From contig CAIKAS010000341.1 in NCBI GenBank assembly GCA_903825445.1, forward strand, positions 1 to 64,000: 64,000 bases of DNA, read 5' to 3'. This DNA is from an uncultured Acidobacteriia bacterium. GTDB lineage: Bacteria; Acidobacteriota; Terriglobia; Bryobacterales; Bryobacteraceae. A program made the position numbers and the translations under genes. Positions 45,604-53,612 of this stretch are shown piece by piece; position 1 is the first letter of the stretch; every line of letters begins with the position of its first letter. The notes beneath the pieces were generated by a model, which ran no database searches, was not told where the DNA came from, and worked only from the letters and a program-made list of their open reading frames with translations.

Positions 45604-46548
45604 ATGTCCGTTACGATGCCCGATGCCGCCTTGCTGGTTCGCGGTTTGCGGAAAACTTACAAAGACGTCGTAGCCGTGGACGGGCTCGACCTCGAAGTGC
45701 GGCGCGGCGAATGCTTTGGGCTGCTGGGGCCGAATGGCGCCGGGAAGACTACGACGATCGAGATTTGCGAAGGCCTGACCGAGCCGGATTCGGGCGAAGT
45801 GGAAGTGCTCGGGATGCACTGGGCCAGCCAGGGGATGGCACTCCGGCAGAGGCTCGGGATTCAGTTGCAGGAGACGCAGCTCTCCGACAAGCTTTCCGTA
45901 TTTGAAACAGTCCGGCTTTTCCGGAGTTTCTATCACCAGGGACCTGATGCGGCCGAACTGATCGGGATGATGCAGCTCGGTGAAAAGAGCAAATCACGCG
46001 TGGGCGGCCTCTCAGGCGGTCAAAAGCAGCGGTTGGCGCTGGCATGCGCGCTGGCAGGGAATCCGGATCTGTTGTTTCTCGACGAGCCGACGACAGGCCT
46101 CGATCCTCAGGCGCGGCGGCAGTTGTGGGATGTAATCGAAGCATTCCGCGAACAGGGCCGTACCATTCTTCTCACCACCCATTACATGGACGAAGCGGAA
46201 AAGCTGTGCGATAGGGTGGCGATCATGGATCACGGGCGGCAGATTGCGCTGGGGACGCCCAGAGAACTGGTGGCGTCCATCGGAGGAGAGCATCTGGTGG
46301 AGTTTTCGACGGGAGATGCCGCGAGAGTGCCCGATGTGGAGGCGCTGAGGCGAATTGAGGGCGTGAATGACGTCCGGCTGGATGGCGGGAATGTTCGGAT
46401 GCAGGTGAATGAACTGCATCGGGCTGTGCCTGGGCTGCTCGACGTAATTAATTGCCAGGGAATTCCCCTAACGGAACTTCGGACGCATTCGGCGACACTT
46501 GAGGATGTGTTTGTGGCACTGACCGGGAGGCACTTGCGCGATGAGTAA
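45604..46548 (+). CDS. ABC transporter ATP-binding protein
   Basis: 314 aa. Walker A GPNGAGKTTT (~43-52), Q-loop GIQLQETQLSD, signature LSGGQKQR, Walker B LLFLDEPTTGLD and switch His in TTHYMDEAEKL, all intact. The C-terminal ~90 residues match the DUF4162-like extension of drug- and lipid-type ABC-2 exporters. Energises the permease encoded next. Overlaps it by 8 nt. Confidence 0.95.
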   Translation: MSVTMPDAALLVRGLRKTYKDVVAVDGLDLEVRRGECFGLLGPNGAGKTTTIEICEGLTEPDSGEVEVLGMHWASQGMALRQRLGIQLQETQLSDKLSVFETVRLFRSFYHQGPDAAELIGMMQLGEKSKSRVGGLSGGQKQRLALACALAGNPDLLFLDEPTTGLDPQARRQLWDVIEAFREQGRTILLTTHYMDEAEKLCDRVAIMDHGRQIALGTPRELVASIGGEHLVEFSTGDAARVPDVEALRRIEGVNDVRLDGGNVRMQVNELHRAVPGLLDVINCQGIPLTELRTHSATLEDVFVALTGRHLRDE

Positions 46549-47593
46549 CGCGGGCATGAGTAGAGCTGGCGATCGGCCATTGGTCCAATTAACTCTGGTA
46601 CGGTTCCGCGAATTCATACGCGAACCGGAAGCATTATTTTGGGTGTTTGTTTTTCCGCTCTTGTTAGCCGCAGGACTTGGACTGGCGTTTCGGAATCGAC
46701 CTGCGGAAGTGTTGAAAGTGGGTGCGGTAACGCCTGAGATCGCGCAGGCAATCCGCCAGGAAAAGCTCCTGGACGTGCAGGAACTGGATCTCCGGACTGC
46801 ACAGGAGGCCCTGCGAGCCGGAAAGATTGCCATGGTGGCAGAGCCCGGTGCCGGTGGGTACGAGGTCCAATACGAGTACGACGATACGAACCCCGAAGGC
46901 AGGACGGCGCGCATGTTAGCGAATCGCGCGGTGCAGAAGGCGGCGGGGCAAGTGGATCCGAGGGCAACGGGGGATGTTTTGATGCGAGAGCCTGGGTCGC
47001 GCTACATCGATTTCCTGTTGCCAGGGCTGCTGGGAATGAACCTGATGGGCAGTTCGATCTGGGGGCTGGCATTTGGCGTGGTGGATGCCCGGCGGAAGAA
47101 GTTATTGAAACGGCTGATTGCGACTCCCATGGTCCGGCACGAATATCTGCTGTCGTTTCTATTGTCGCGGCTGGTGATGCTGGTGATAGAGGTGACGACA
47201 CTGTTGGGATTCGGGATGCTCGTGTTCCACGTCCCGATGCGGGGTGCGGCGGGTAGTTTTGCCGTGCTGTGCGTGACAGCGTCCCTGGCATTTAGCTCAC
47301 TCGGCCTGCTGATTGCTTCAAGAGCGCGAACAATTGAGGCCGTCTCGGGGCTGACCAACGCCGTAATGATGCCGATGTGGATTGTCTCCGGCGTGTTTTT
47401 CTCGGCGCAAAGGTTTCCGGACGTGCTTCAGCCGGTGATTCGGATACTGCCTCTAACGGCGATTATCAACGCGCTGCGCGCATGTATGCTGCAAGGAGCC
47501 GGATTGGGCCAGTTATGGCCGGAACTGGCTGTGCTGGGCGGATGGATGGTGGTGAGTTTCGCGCTGGCGCTGAGGATGTTCCGGTGGAAATAG
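46541..47593 (+). CDS. ABC-2 type transporter permease
   Basis: 350 aa. First membrane helix ~29-48 (PEALFWVFVFPLLLAAGLG), a large extracytoplasmic loop to ~165, then about five helices (LLPGLLGMNLMGSSIWGLAFG; VMLVIEVTTLLGFGMLVF; SFAVLCVTASLAFSSLGLLI; WIVSGVFFSAQRFPDVLQPVI; LAVLGGWMVVSFALAL). It contains the family segment RRKKLLKRLIATPM before TM3. Forms a homodimeric exporter with the ATPase at 45604 (8-nt overlap). Substrate unknown. Confidence 0.92.
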   Translation: MSNAGMSRAGDRPLVQLTLVRFREFIREPEALFWVFVFPLLLAAGLGLAFRNRPAEVLKVGAVTPEIAQAIRQEKLLDVQELDLRTAQEALRAGKIAMVAEPGAGGYEVQYEYDDTNPEGRTARMLANRAVQKAAGQVDPRATGDVLMREPGSRYIDFLLPGLLGMNLMGSSIWGLAFGVVDARRKKLLKRLIATPMVRHEYLLSFLLSRLVMLVIEVTTLLGFGMLVFHVPMRGAAGSFAVLCVTASLAFSSLGLLIASRARTIEAVSGLTNAVMMPMWIVSGVFFSAQRFPDVLQPVIRILPLTAIINALRACMLQGAGLGQLWPELAVLGGWMVVSFALALRMFRWK

Positions 47594-47607
47594 CGCTATC
47601 TCTGTCC

Positions 47608-48546
47608 CTATTGCCCGTCGCGTGAGAGAACCGGGTCCATAAGTCCGTTTTTAAGAAAGCCAGGCTGAAAATGGACTGACCGTGGGTTTGGATTAACACC
47701 TGGTAAAAGAATATAGACTGTAGTTCCCTGCCCTCTCTCGCTTGAGATTTTAATGGTGCCGCCGTGATGTTTCACAATGGTACGAACACTCGATAAGCCC
47801 AATCCATGGCTCGGGTCCCAGTTCCTGGTCGTAAAGAACGGCTCAAACACGCGCGACTGCGTTTCGGGCGTCATCCCGGCGCCATTGTCGGTCACGGCAA
47901 GGCAGACGTAATAACCGTCCGCGTCACATTCTCTGAGCCTTACGTTCGCTGTCTGAATCAAAACCCTCCCGCCCTCGGGCATCGCATCGTGGGCATTGAG
48001 CGTTAGATTGACCAGTATCTGCCGGATCTGAACCGGGTCCGCGACAGTTCGAAACAACGACGGACGCAGCGCGGAATCCACCTGAATGCGGTCGCCGAGG
48101 ACGGTTGACAGTAAATTACCGCATCCCGAAATTACATGATTTAAATCTATCTCGCTCATTTCGCAGGATTGTTTCCGCCTGCACCGTAGCAATTGTTGCG
48201 TCAACGCCACTGCATCGGTACCCGCTTTACTGATCTCTGTGAGGTAGTTATGGTGCTGCGCACCAGGTTCCACGGAGCTGAGCGCGCGATCGGTAAAGCC
48301 TTTTATGATGGTGAGCAGGTTGATGAGATCATGCGCGGTTTCGCCCGCAAGGAGGGCAACTTCCTTCAGGCACTGCTCACAATCCGAGCCAGCGGTTAAT
48401 GGATTGGACGGAGCAGGTTGGCGATCGGGCGGTAGCGCGGGCTTTGCGGCCCTCGATCTGGAACTTCGGGCGGGGACCGATTTGCGGCCCTTCGTCGCAC
48501 CGGAGTGTGAGATTCGGCTGCGACTCTGGACGGACCGGTTTGCCAT
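47608..48546 (-). CDS. Soluble sensor histidine kinase
   Basis: 312 aa with no membrane helix. A basic, low-complexity N-terminus (~1-50) leads to CEQC (Cys56, Cys59), HisKA with His72 (GETAHDLINLLTIIKGF), then an HATPase domain: N box Asn184 (NLTLNAHDAMPEGG), DNGAGM 220-225, FEPFFTT, GLGL 248-251. The type is NtrB-like without a PAS domain, so its input is unclear; the CxxC could sense redox (inference). The ATG follows GGAGG by 7 nt. Orphan kinase: no response regulator is adjacent; the CheY-like protein at 20274 is a possible remote partner only. Confidence 0.9.
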   Translation of the reverse strand: MANRSVQSRSRISHSGATKGRKSVPARSSRSRAAKPALPPDRQPAPSNPLTAGSDCEQCLKEVALLAGETAHDLINLLTIIKGFTDRALSSVEPGAQHHNYLTEISKAGTDAVALTQQLLRCRRKQSCEMSEIDLNHVISGCGNLLSTVLGDRIQVDSALRPSLFRTVADPVQIRQILVNLTLNAHDAMPEGGRVLIQTANVRLRECDADGYYVCLAVTDNGAGMTPETQSRVFEPFFTTRNWDPSHGLGLSSVRTIVKHHGGTIKISSERGQGTTVYILLPGVNPNPRSVHFQPGFLKNGLMDPVLSRDGQ

Positions 48547-48740
48547 TATCTTTCCTCCCTGAATACTAATAGTACTGTCAAGCAGCGAATTATCTCTGTT
48601 CTCTTTGGTTAATTAACAAAGATATTCATTCATTTTTACAGTCTGGCGTACCCGGCTATTCTCCCCTGAATGCCTGGGTATTGATATCTTAGAAGTGGTT
48701 GGCCTACGGCAGATTCGGGGCATGAATATTACCGGATTCT

Positions 48741-49640
48741 TCAGACCACATCCAGAGATATTACATTCTGATGCAGGTGTCCCCTGGCTATTTCCCGCAA
48801 CGCCTGGTCAGCGTCGCTAAACTGGCCCAGAAACCGAATTCCGTTATGGTCGTCTGATTGAGTCGCATCGTATGCCAACCATGTCTTGCCCACCCGGTAT
48901 GCATGACCGAGATGCCTCTCGCTTGTAGCTATGGCACACTTTGTGTCGGACGAATATGAAAAGGATTTAGCACTGTTGTAACGTACAGGCAGGCATTCTA
49001 CCCGAGACTCGCCTCTCTTCCGGGATTCTTGTCCAGTGGTCTCTGTGGGAGCGGAACCGGACGGACGGGCCGATACCGAGGATGCGAGAAGACGCATCTT
49101 TGCTCGGTTCTTGGCGAGACGAAATTGTGTTTCCGTTATTCCCAGATCAACCTGGATCTGGCGGGGCGTATCGCCCTCCAGATAGAAACGTCTGAGAATT
49201 TCGCGCCCCAGCGGGGAGAGGCGGCTCATCAGCGTCGAAATAATCTGACGTTGCTCGGAGAGCAATAAATCCGCCTCCTGGTCGGGTGCAGAATTAGGCA
49301 GCAAACTAACCTCGACATCGGCGTGCATTTCCCGCTCGGCGATCCGGAACTGAATGGCCTTGCGAAGAATATTCCGCGCGATTCCCCAAACGTAGGCGGT
49401 CATTTTCGACGGTTCCCGCAAGGAACCCTTATGTATTCCACTGAGAGCCGTAACCAGGCATTCGCTCGTGCAATCGGCTAAAGCGGCATGGTCCACTAGA
49501 CGTTGCGAGAAATACGCGCGAAGCGAACTGCTAAACAACCGATAAAACGTCTCGATTGCCGATTCGTCGTTGCGACGAATTCCGGCGACCAGACCGTCCC
49601 AATCGGTAAGTTCAGACGAATTGGTTGCGCAGTCTCTCAT
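48741..49640 (-). CDS. ECF-type RNA polymerase sigma factor with C-terminal extension
   Basis: 299 aa, ~100 longer than a usual ECF factor. Sigma-2 ~20-100 (ESAIETFYRLFSSSLRAYF; DCTSECLVTALSG; TAYVWGIARNILRKAI) and sigma-4 ~125-185 (ISTLMSRLSPLGREILRRFYLEGDTPRQIQVDLGITETQFRLAKNRAKMRL). After a Ser-rich linker comes a small added domain ~236-290 (IATSERHLGHAYRVGKTWLAYDATQSDDHNGIRFLGQF) of unknown fold. It is divergent from a zinc-finger anti-sigma-like gene at 49829, its likely regulator. Confidence 0.88.
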   Translation of the reverse strand: MRDCATNSSELTDWDGLVAGIRRNDESAIETFYRLFSSSLRAYFSQRLVDHAALADCTSECLVTALSGIHKGSLREPSKMTAYVWGIARNILRKAIQFRIAEREMHADVEVSLLPNSAPDQEADLLLSEQRQIISTLMSRLSPLGREILRRFYLEGDTPRQIQVDLGITETQFRLAKNRAKMRLLASSVSARPSGSAPTETTGQESRKRGESRVECLPVRYNSAKSFSYSSDTKCAIATSERHLGHAYRVGKTWLAYDATQSDDHNGIRFLGQFSDADQALREIARGHLHQNVISLDVV

Positions 49641-49655
49641 CGGCAGACAGTACTC

Positions 49656-49685
49656 ATAGTACCGGATTTATCCTAGGCAAGGCAA
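49656..49685 (-). promoter_or_regulatory. Sigma-70-like promoter before the ECF sigma gene
   Basis: On the minus strand: TTGCCT (plus 49680-49685), 18-nt spacer, TACTAT (plus 49656-49661). The start point would lie ~9 nt before the ATG at 49640. Housekeeping-like sequence rather than the GGAAC/GTC type of ECF autoregulation. Confidence 0.35.
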
Positions 49686-49754
49686 GGAAAATCTTATTTA
49701 AAATTCCTGGTGCCGAGGCGGGCCAGACGGGAATCTTATAGATCACGGCTTTGT

Positions 49755-49795
49755 CGCCGATATGACACGCAGAGGTGTCACGGAGTTTATCGGCG
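49755..49795 (+). promoter_or_regulatory. Long leader hairpin before the anti-sigma-like gene
   Basis: CGCCGATATGACAC (49755-49768) pairs with GTGTCA (49775-49780) and, past a 7-nt bulge CGGAGTT, with TATCGGCG (49788-49795). That is 14 bp in all, 6-nt loop, no mismatches. It ends 33 nt before the ATG of the zinc-finger gene. The inner TGACAC-6-GTGTCA is also a perfect operator-like palindrome. No T-run follows. Confidence 0.55.
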
Positions 49796-49828
49796 AGGCA
49801 TCTCAGGATCGGGATGCGGAGAAGTCTT

Positions 49829-50224
49829 ATGAAACACCTGTCCGATGACATCATTGAAGCCTACGCTCTATCGGCACCGTCTGAGGCAAACGGGAGGGAC
49901 GTGGAAGAACACTTCCGGGTCTGTGAAACCTGCCGCGCAAAGTTGACCCGAGCGGAGGAGGAAATTGAGTTGATCCGACTCGCGTGGACGGAACCGCAGG
50001 TCCACTATGCGGACGGAGCGGCTTCAATCCGTATCAGTGTCGAGGTACAGGGAGACCGCGCATCGGGAAAAATAGATGGCCCGGGACCCTGCCATCTATT
50101 CGAAGCAAAGACACCCGGAGCCGCTATGGCGGCTGCCGTCCGGGCATTTCGGCGAATGTACCCCAGCCACGTTTGCGATGAAAGATGTTCCAGGCGCGAG
50201 CCTGGCACGCCAGGCGGCAACTGA
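49829..50224 (+). CDS. Zinc-finger anti-sigma-factor-like protein (soluble)
   Basis: 131 aa. The N-terminal part carries HFRVCETC (His28, Cys32, Cys35), the HxxxCxxC zinc motif of ZAS-type anti-sigma domains. There is no membrane helix; the C-terminus (~60-120) is alpha/beta-like with FEAKTPGAAMAAAVRAF. It is divergent from the ECF sigma gene, 188 bp away, and probably binds that sigma factor. The ATG at 49829 is preferred (GGAG 7 nt upstream) over longer in-frame starts. A 14-bp hairpin lies in its leader. Confidence 0.75.
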   Translation: MKHLSDDIIEAYALSAPSEANGRDVEEHFRVCETCRAKLTRAEEEIELIRLAWTEPQVHYADGAASIRISVEVQGDRASGKIDGPGPCHLFEAKTPGAAMAAAVRAFRRMYPSHVCDERCSRREPGTPGGN

Positions 50225-50230
50225 GACTTG

Positions 50231-51580
50231 CTACTGCTTGATGATCTGGCCATCACTGCGGCGGAGTTCTCCCCAACCGCCGTTGAGTCCATTGGCCGGG
50301 TTGGTAAAGGGATATTTCGCAGCGGCCTTCTCATCGATCTCAATGCCCCAGCCGGGCTTGGTACTGGGCCAGAGGTAGCCATCTTCCATCACAGGGCAGC
50401 CGCTAAATACCTCCTGGGTGCGCGCATTGAACGGCGTGTATTCCTGGATGCCAAAGTTGTAGCTCACTACATCGAGCGTCACGTTGGCCATGTGCCCAAT
50501 GGGGGAAACGTCACCAGGGCCATGCCAGGCCGTCTTGACGCCGAATTGTTCCGCCAAAATCGCGATCTTGCGTGCGGGAGTGAAGCCGCCAACCTGAGAG
50601 ACGTGGCAGCGGATGTAGTCGATGAGGCGCTCGGAAATCAGCGGAGTCCACTCGTGCGGGCTATTGAAGAGTTCGCCCATCGAGATAGGCGTGGCGCATT
50701 GCTGGCGAATCTGGCGGAAGTAGGCGATATCTTCCGGTGACAGCGGATCTTCCATAAAAAAGAGGTGGTACTTCTCAAGATCCCTGGCAAAACGGACCGC
50801 CTCATTGGGCGTAACCCGTTCGTGCACGTCGTGGAGGAGACCGACCTCGTCGCCAAGCTGCTCGCGGGCGGCATCGAACATTTTGAGCACGCGCCGAATG
50901 TAGGGGAGTGGTTCGAAGACGGGTCCGGGCGCCAGACCCTTGACCGGGGGAACCACGCCTCCGCCACCTCCGGCGTAGCCCTGATAACCGGGGACACTCA
51001 CCTGCATACGGACGTTGCGGAAGCCCTGCGACATGTACCGCTTCGCGTTGTCGATGACCTGCTGGATCTCATTGCCATCGGCGTGGGTATAGACATCGGC
51101 CGCTTCGCGGCATTTGCCGCCGACCAAATCATAAACGGGCATGTTGGCCATTCGTCCCTTGATGTCCCAGAGTGCCTGGTCGACCCCGCTGATGGCGTTG
51201 TTAAGCACGGGGCCGTTTTTCCAATACGAACTGTCATAGCAGGTTTGCCAGATGTCTTCGATCTTGTCGACGGTGTGATCCTTGAGCAGTGGCTTCAGGT
51301 AGCGATCGACGGCGGGCTTGATGAGGTCGGCACGCTGGGTGAAGGTGGCGCAACCGTAGCCGTACAGGCCATCCTGATCGGTGGTGATTTTGACGACGTC
51401 CAGGCGGACGCCGGCGGGCGCGGTTTCGATGACGGTGATGTCTTTGATTTTGGGGCGAGGGAGGCCGCGGACGGCTCTGGCGACCTTTTCATCGGCCTGC
51501 TGAGCACGTTGTTCCCTGGGCGTGAAGAGACCGGTGAGGCCGGCGGCGGTTACGGTTTTCAGGAGGTTGCGGCGGTTCAT
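50231..51580 (-). CDS. Enolase-superfamily sugar acid dehydratase (ManD/RspA-like) with Tat-like leader
   Basis: 449 aa. Leader MNRRNLLKTVTAAGLTGLFTP resembles a Tat signal. The N-terminal capping domain and TIM-barrel are of the mannonate-dehydratase-like branch: PKIKDITVIETAPAGVRLDVVKI, AISGVDQALWDIKGRMANMPVYDLVGG, LLHDVHERVTPNEAVRFARDLEKY, FFMEDPLSPED (metal ligand Glu), GELFNSPHEWTPLI (metal ligand Glu) and HGPGDVSPIGH. Such enzymes dehydrate D-mannonate or D-gluconate. Export is unusual for this family. The start at 51580 is chosen because a longer upstream frame to 51766 runs beyond the leader. Convergent with the anti-sigma-like gene (6 nt). Confidence 0.88.
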   Translation of the reverse strand: MNRRNLLKTVTAAGLTGLFTPREQRAQQADEKVARAVRGLPRPKIKDITVIETAPAGVRLDVVKITTDQDGLYGYGCATFTQRADLIKPAVDRYLKPLLKDHTVDKIEDIWQTCYDSSYWKNGPVLNNAISGVDQALWDIKGRMANMPVYDLVGGKCREAADVYTHADGNEIQQVIDNAKRYMSQGFRNVRMQVSVPGYQGYAGGGGGVVPPVKGLAPGPVFEPLPYIRRVLKMFDAAREQLGDEVGLLHDVHERVTPNEAVRFARDLEKYHLFFMEDPLSPEDIAYFRQIRQQCATPISMGELFNSPHEWTPLISERLIDYIRCHVSQVGGFTPARKIAILAEQFGVKTAWHGPGDVSPIGHMANVTLDVVSYNFGIQEYTPFNARTQEVFSGCPVMEDGYLWPSTKPGWGIEIDEKAAAKYPFTNPANGLNGGWGELRRSDGQIIKQ

Positions 51581-51741
51581 GGTTGAGGTTGTCCCGTCGC
51601 TTATTCTATACCCGGTTAACTTGATGGTAAAAAGTGCCGAGATGACGGAGTGCGCTGGAGGTGTTGCTCGTGCCCGAGATGCGAGAGTTAGCGTCGGTTC
51701 ACGCCAGCGTAGGGTGGGACGGACCGTCAGTATTTCACGCA

Positions 51742-52572
51742 TCAGGCACGGAAGCCGACAGCGCACCAGTACGGGTCGTTGGGAGAGAATTCTATACGGG
51801 TCAGCCCCGCGTCCACCATCATCCGCTGAATTTGTGCCGCAGTGAAACGTTGTTCCAGTGGCGTACCAAACCTGTCAAGCGCGTCTGTTCTCATGGTGTA
51901 GAAACTCAGACACCGATATGCAGACAGAGGCATCCACCCGACTGTGCAGCCGCAGATCTCGGCCAGTCGAACCGCACGGGCAAGAGGAAAGTAGATGCAA
52001 CACGCTATCAAGGTGGTGGCAGGGTTAAGAATCCAGGCGGGTGATGAGGATAGCATGCGCCGACCTAAATCAGAAACTTTCCATAGAAACCGGAACCACC
52101 AAGGCCGATTGTCCAGCGCATAGTACAAATACAACAGTAACGGCGCACCGCGTTTCAGCTTTGCTACGCAGGAGGCGATACCCGCGCGAGTGTCCGGAAC
52201 ATGGTGAAGTACACCGAGCGAGTAGCCGAAATCCATTGATTCGTCACCCAGTGGAATGTCATCTACGGATGCATGATGAATGACGCAGTTCCCACAATTG
52301 GCTAGATTTCGCCGGGCGACGTTCAATGCATCATCGCTGGCGTCGATACAGTGCAGCCTGCCCACCCGGGGCGCTACGAGAAGAGCCCAACGACCACTAC
52401 CACACCCCAAATCAAAGCCTTCCGCGTCCGGTGGAATACTTGCCCACGGAAAGACACTAAAATATGCGTTCCATATGCGTTGGCGTTCGGCATCTGACAA
52501 GTCGGACTGGTCGAATCGCGACCACTCCCGACCGAAGCCTTCTATTGTCTTCCTGTCGGCATTTGAATTCAT
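51742..52572 (-). CDS. SAM-dependent methyltransferase (class I)
   Basis: 276 aa. FDLGCGSGRWALLVAP (motif I, SAM) at ~53-68, CIDASDDALNVARRNL (motif II), DDIPLGDESMDFGYSLGVLHHVPDT (post II/III), and a long hydrophobic stretch ~145-190 (PLLLYLYYALDNRPWWFRFLW; TTLIACCIYFPLARAV) suggesting membrane contact. It lies divergent from the polysaccharide cluster and probably belongs to it (sugar or lipid-carrier methylation, inference). Lower GC and weaker codon bias than flanking housekeeping genes by eye. Confidence 0.85.
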   Translation of the reverse strand: MNSNADRKTIEGFGREWSRFDQSDLSDAERQRIWNAYFSVFPWASIPPDAEGFDLGCGSGRWALLVAPRVGRLHCIDASDDALNVARRNLANCGNCVIHHASVDDIPLGDESMDFGYSLGVLHHVPDTRAGIASCVAKLKRGAPLLLYLYYALDNRPWWFRFLWKVSDLGRRMLSSSPAWILNPATTLIACCIYFPLARAVRLAEICGCTVGWMPLSAYRCLSFYTMRTDALDRFGTPLEQRFTAAQIQRMMVDAGLTRIEFSPNDPYWCAVGFRA

Positions 52573-52719
52573 CTAGTGATTGCCATCGTAACAGGCAGCT
52601 TACATCGAGGACTCAATGGCGCTATGACGTTTTCATCGTAGTTTCCATTCGCTCATCCTGCGGGCCATGGATACTAAGTGCGACTGGAATTTGCATGTTA
52701 GCATAAAATCAAGGAGAGT

Positions 52720-52747
52720 TTGGTCTACGACTGACAGCTGTTATAGA
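52720..52747 (+). promoter_or_regulatory. Promoter of the polysaccharide cluster
   Basis: TTGGTC (52720-52725), 16-nt spacer, TATAGA (52742-52747). The predicted start ~52754 leaves a ~100-nt leader before the NusG-like gene. Placed between the divergent methyltransferase gene and the cluster. The leader holds no GGCGGTAGCGT (ops) element. Confidence 0.4.
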
Positions 52748-52856
52748 GCAGTGCTTACAGTTGTAGGAAAGCTTTGCCCGAGGCTATGACGGAGGGCGAT
52801 GTGTTCGCGTCGCAGTTGAGTATTTGCCTACACAATTCAAGGTAGAGAATCCCTCG

Positions 52857-53471
52857 ATGTCGTTGGATATGGCGGCAGCCTGCCCAAATAGTGGGGCTAT
52901 CATAATGCCTCAAGACGTATCCGCGAATAAAACGAGCCTGTTCTGGTTTGCGCTACAGGTGCGTGGGCGTCACGAAAAAGCGGTTTCAGAACTCCTCCGG
53001 CGTAAGGGTTTCGACGAGTTCCTGCCGTTCTACCTGGCGCGACGCCAATGGTCCAGACGCGTCGCCAACATTGAACTACCGCTCTTCCCCGGGTACGTCT
53101 TTTGCCGCTTCGACCCAAAGGAACGGCGTGTTCCGATTATGACCACGCCAGGAGTCATGGGAATCGTCGGTTTCGGTGGAAAGCCAACACCCGTCGATAG
53201 TAATGAGATCGAAGACATACACAGAGTTCTGGCAACTGGGATAGCTACCGAGCCGTGGCAATGGATTCCCTCCGGTCAGAGCGTCCGGGTTGAACACGGA
53301 CCCCTGACGGGAATAGAGGGTATCTTCATCAAGGCAAAAAAAAATCACCGGCTCCTGCTGTCTGTGACGCTCTTGCAACGTTCGGTCGCAATTCAAATCG
53401 ACTCATCGTGTGTAGTTCCCCTCGGCGAGTCTCGCGGGGTTAGCGCCAGACTGCCCGCTTTCACAGTCTAA
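52857..53471 (+). CDS. NusG/UpxY/RfaH-type transcription antiterminator
   Basis: About 204 aa. The NGN domain starts at LFWFALQVRGRHEKAVSELLRRKGFDEFLPFYLARRQWSRR and continues LPLFPGYVFCRFDPKERR, TPGVMGIVGFGGKPTPV, ending in a KOW domain (GQSVRVEHGPLTGIEGIFIKAKKNHRLLLSVTLLQRSVAIQID). It is the usual first gene of capsule/EPS operons, where it binds RNA polymerase and lets it read through a long operon. Start uncertain: ATG 52857 has GGTAGAG upstream; ATG 52905 would start 12 residues before the NGN domain; TTG 52824 is also possible. Confidence 0.9.
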   Translation: MSLDMAAACPNSGAIIMPQDVSANKTSLFWFALQVRGRHEKAVSELLRRKGFDEFLPFYLARRQWSRRVANIELPLFPGYVFCRFDPKERRVPIMTTPGVMGIVGFGGKPTPVDSNEIEDIHRVLATGIATEPWQWIPSGQSVRVEHGPLTGIEGIFIKAKKNHRLLLSVTLLQRSVAIQIDSSCVVPLGESRGVSARLPAFTV

Positions 53472-53612
53472 TGAGCCAGACCATACCAAACATTGACGCG
53501 GAACGACCATCGGTTTACCGTCGGGGATGCTCATCAAAAGAGCGAGATTTAGTGTATTATCCGGGCGTTTCCGGGAGAGGTCGCTTGACGTAATGTCGAT
53601 TGAACAAGCTAA

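Noticed and set aside
45538-45936. Extension of iscX upstream to a ~200-aa protein
   Set aside because: The extra part overlaps the divergent ABC ATPase gene; IscX proteins are ~66-70 aa and the ATG at 45537 fits.
48547-48740. AT-rich gap with TTAATTAA palindrome (48609-48616) before the orphan kinase as a replication origin or att site
   Set aside because: No DnaA-box cluster, no tRNA, no integrase and no flanking direct repeats seen; probably just promoter DNA (a TTGACA is present on the minus strand but no matching -10 at proper spacing).
50765-51586. 273-codon plus-strand frame opposite the ManD-like gene
   Set aside because: Antisense of a conserved enolase-superfamily gene; no start signal and no domain.
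52573-52856. ops/JUMPstart element before the NusG-like gene
   Set aside because: No GGCGGTAGCGT or close match on the plus strand of the leader.
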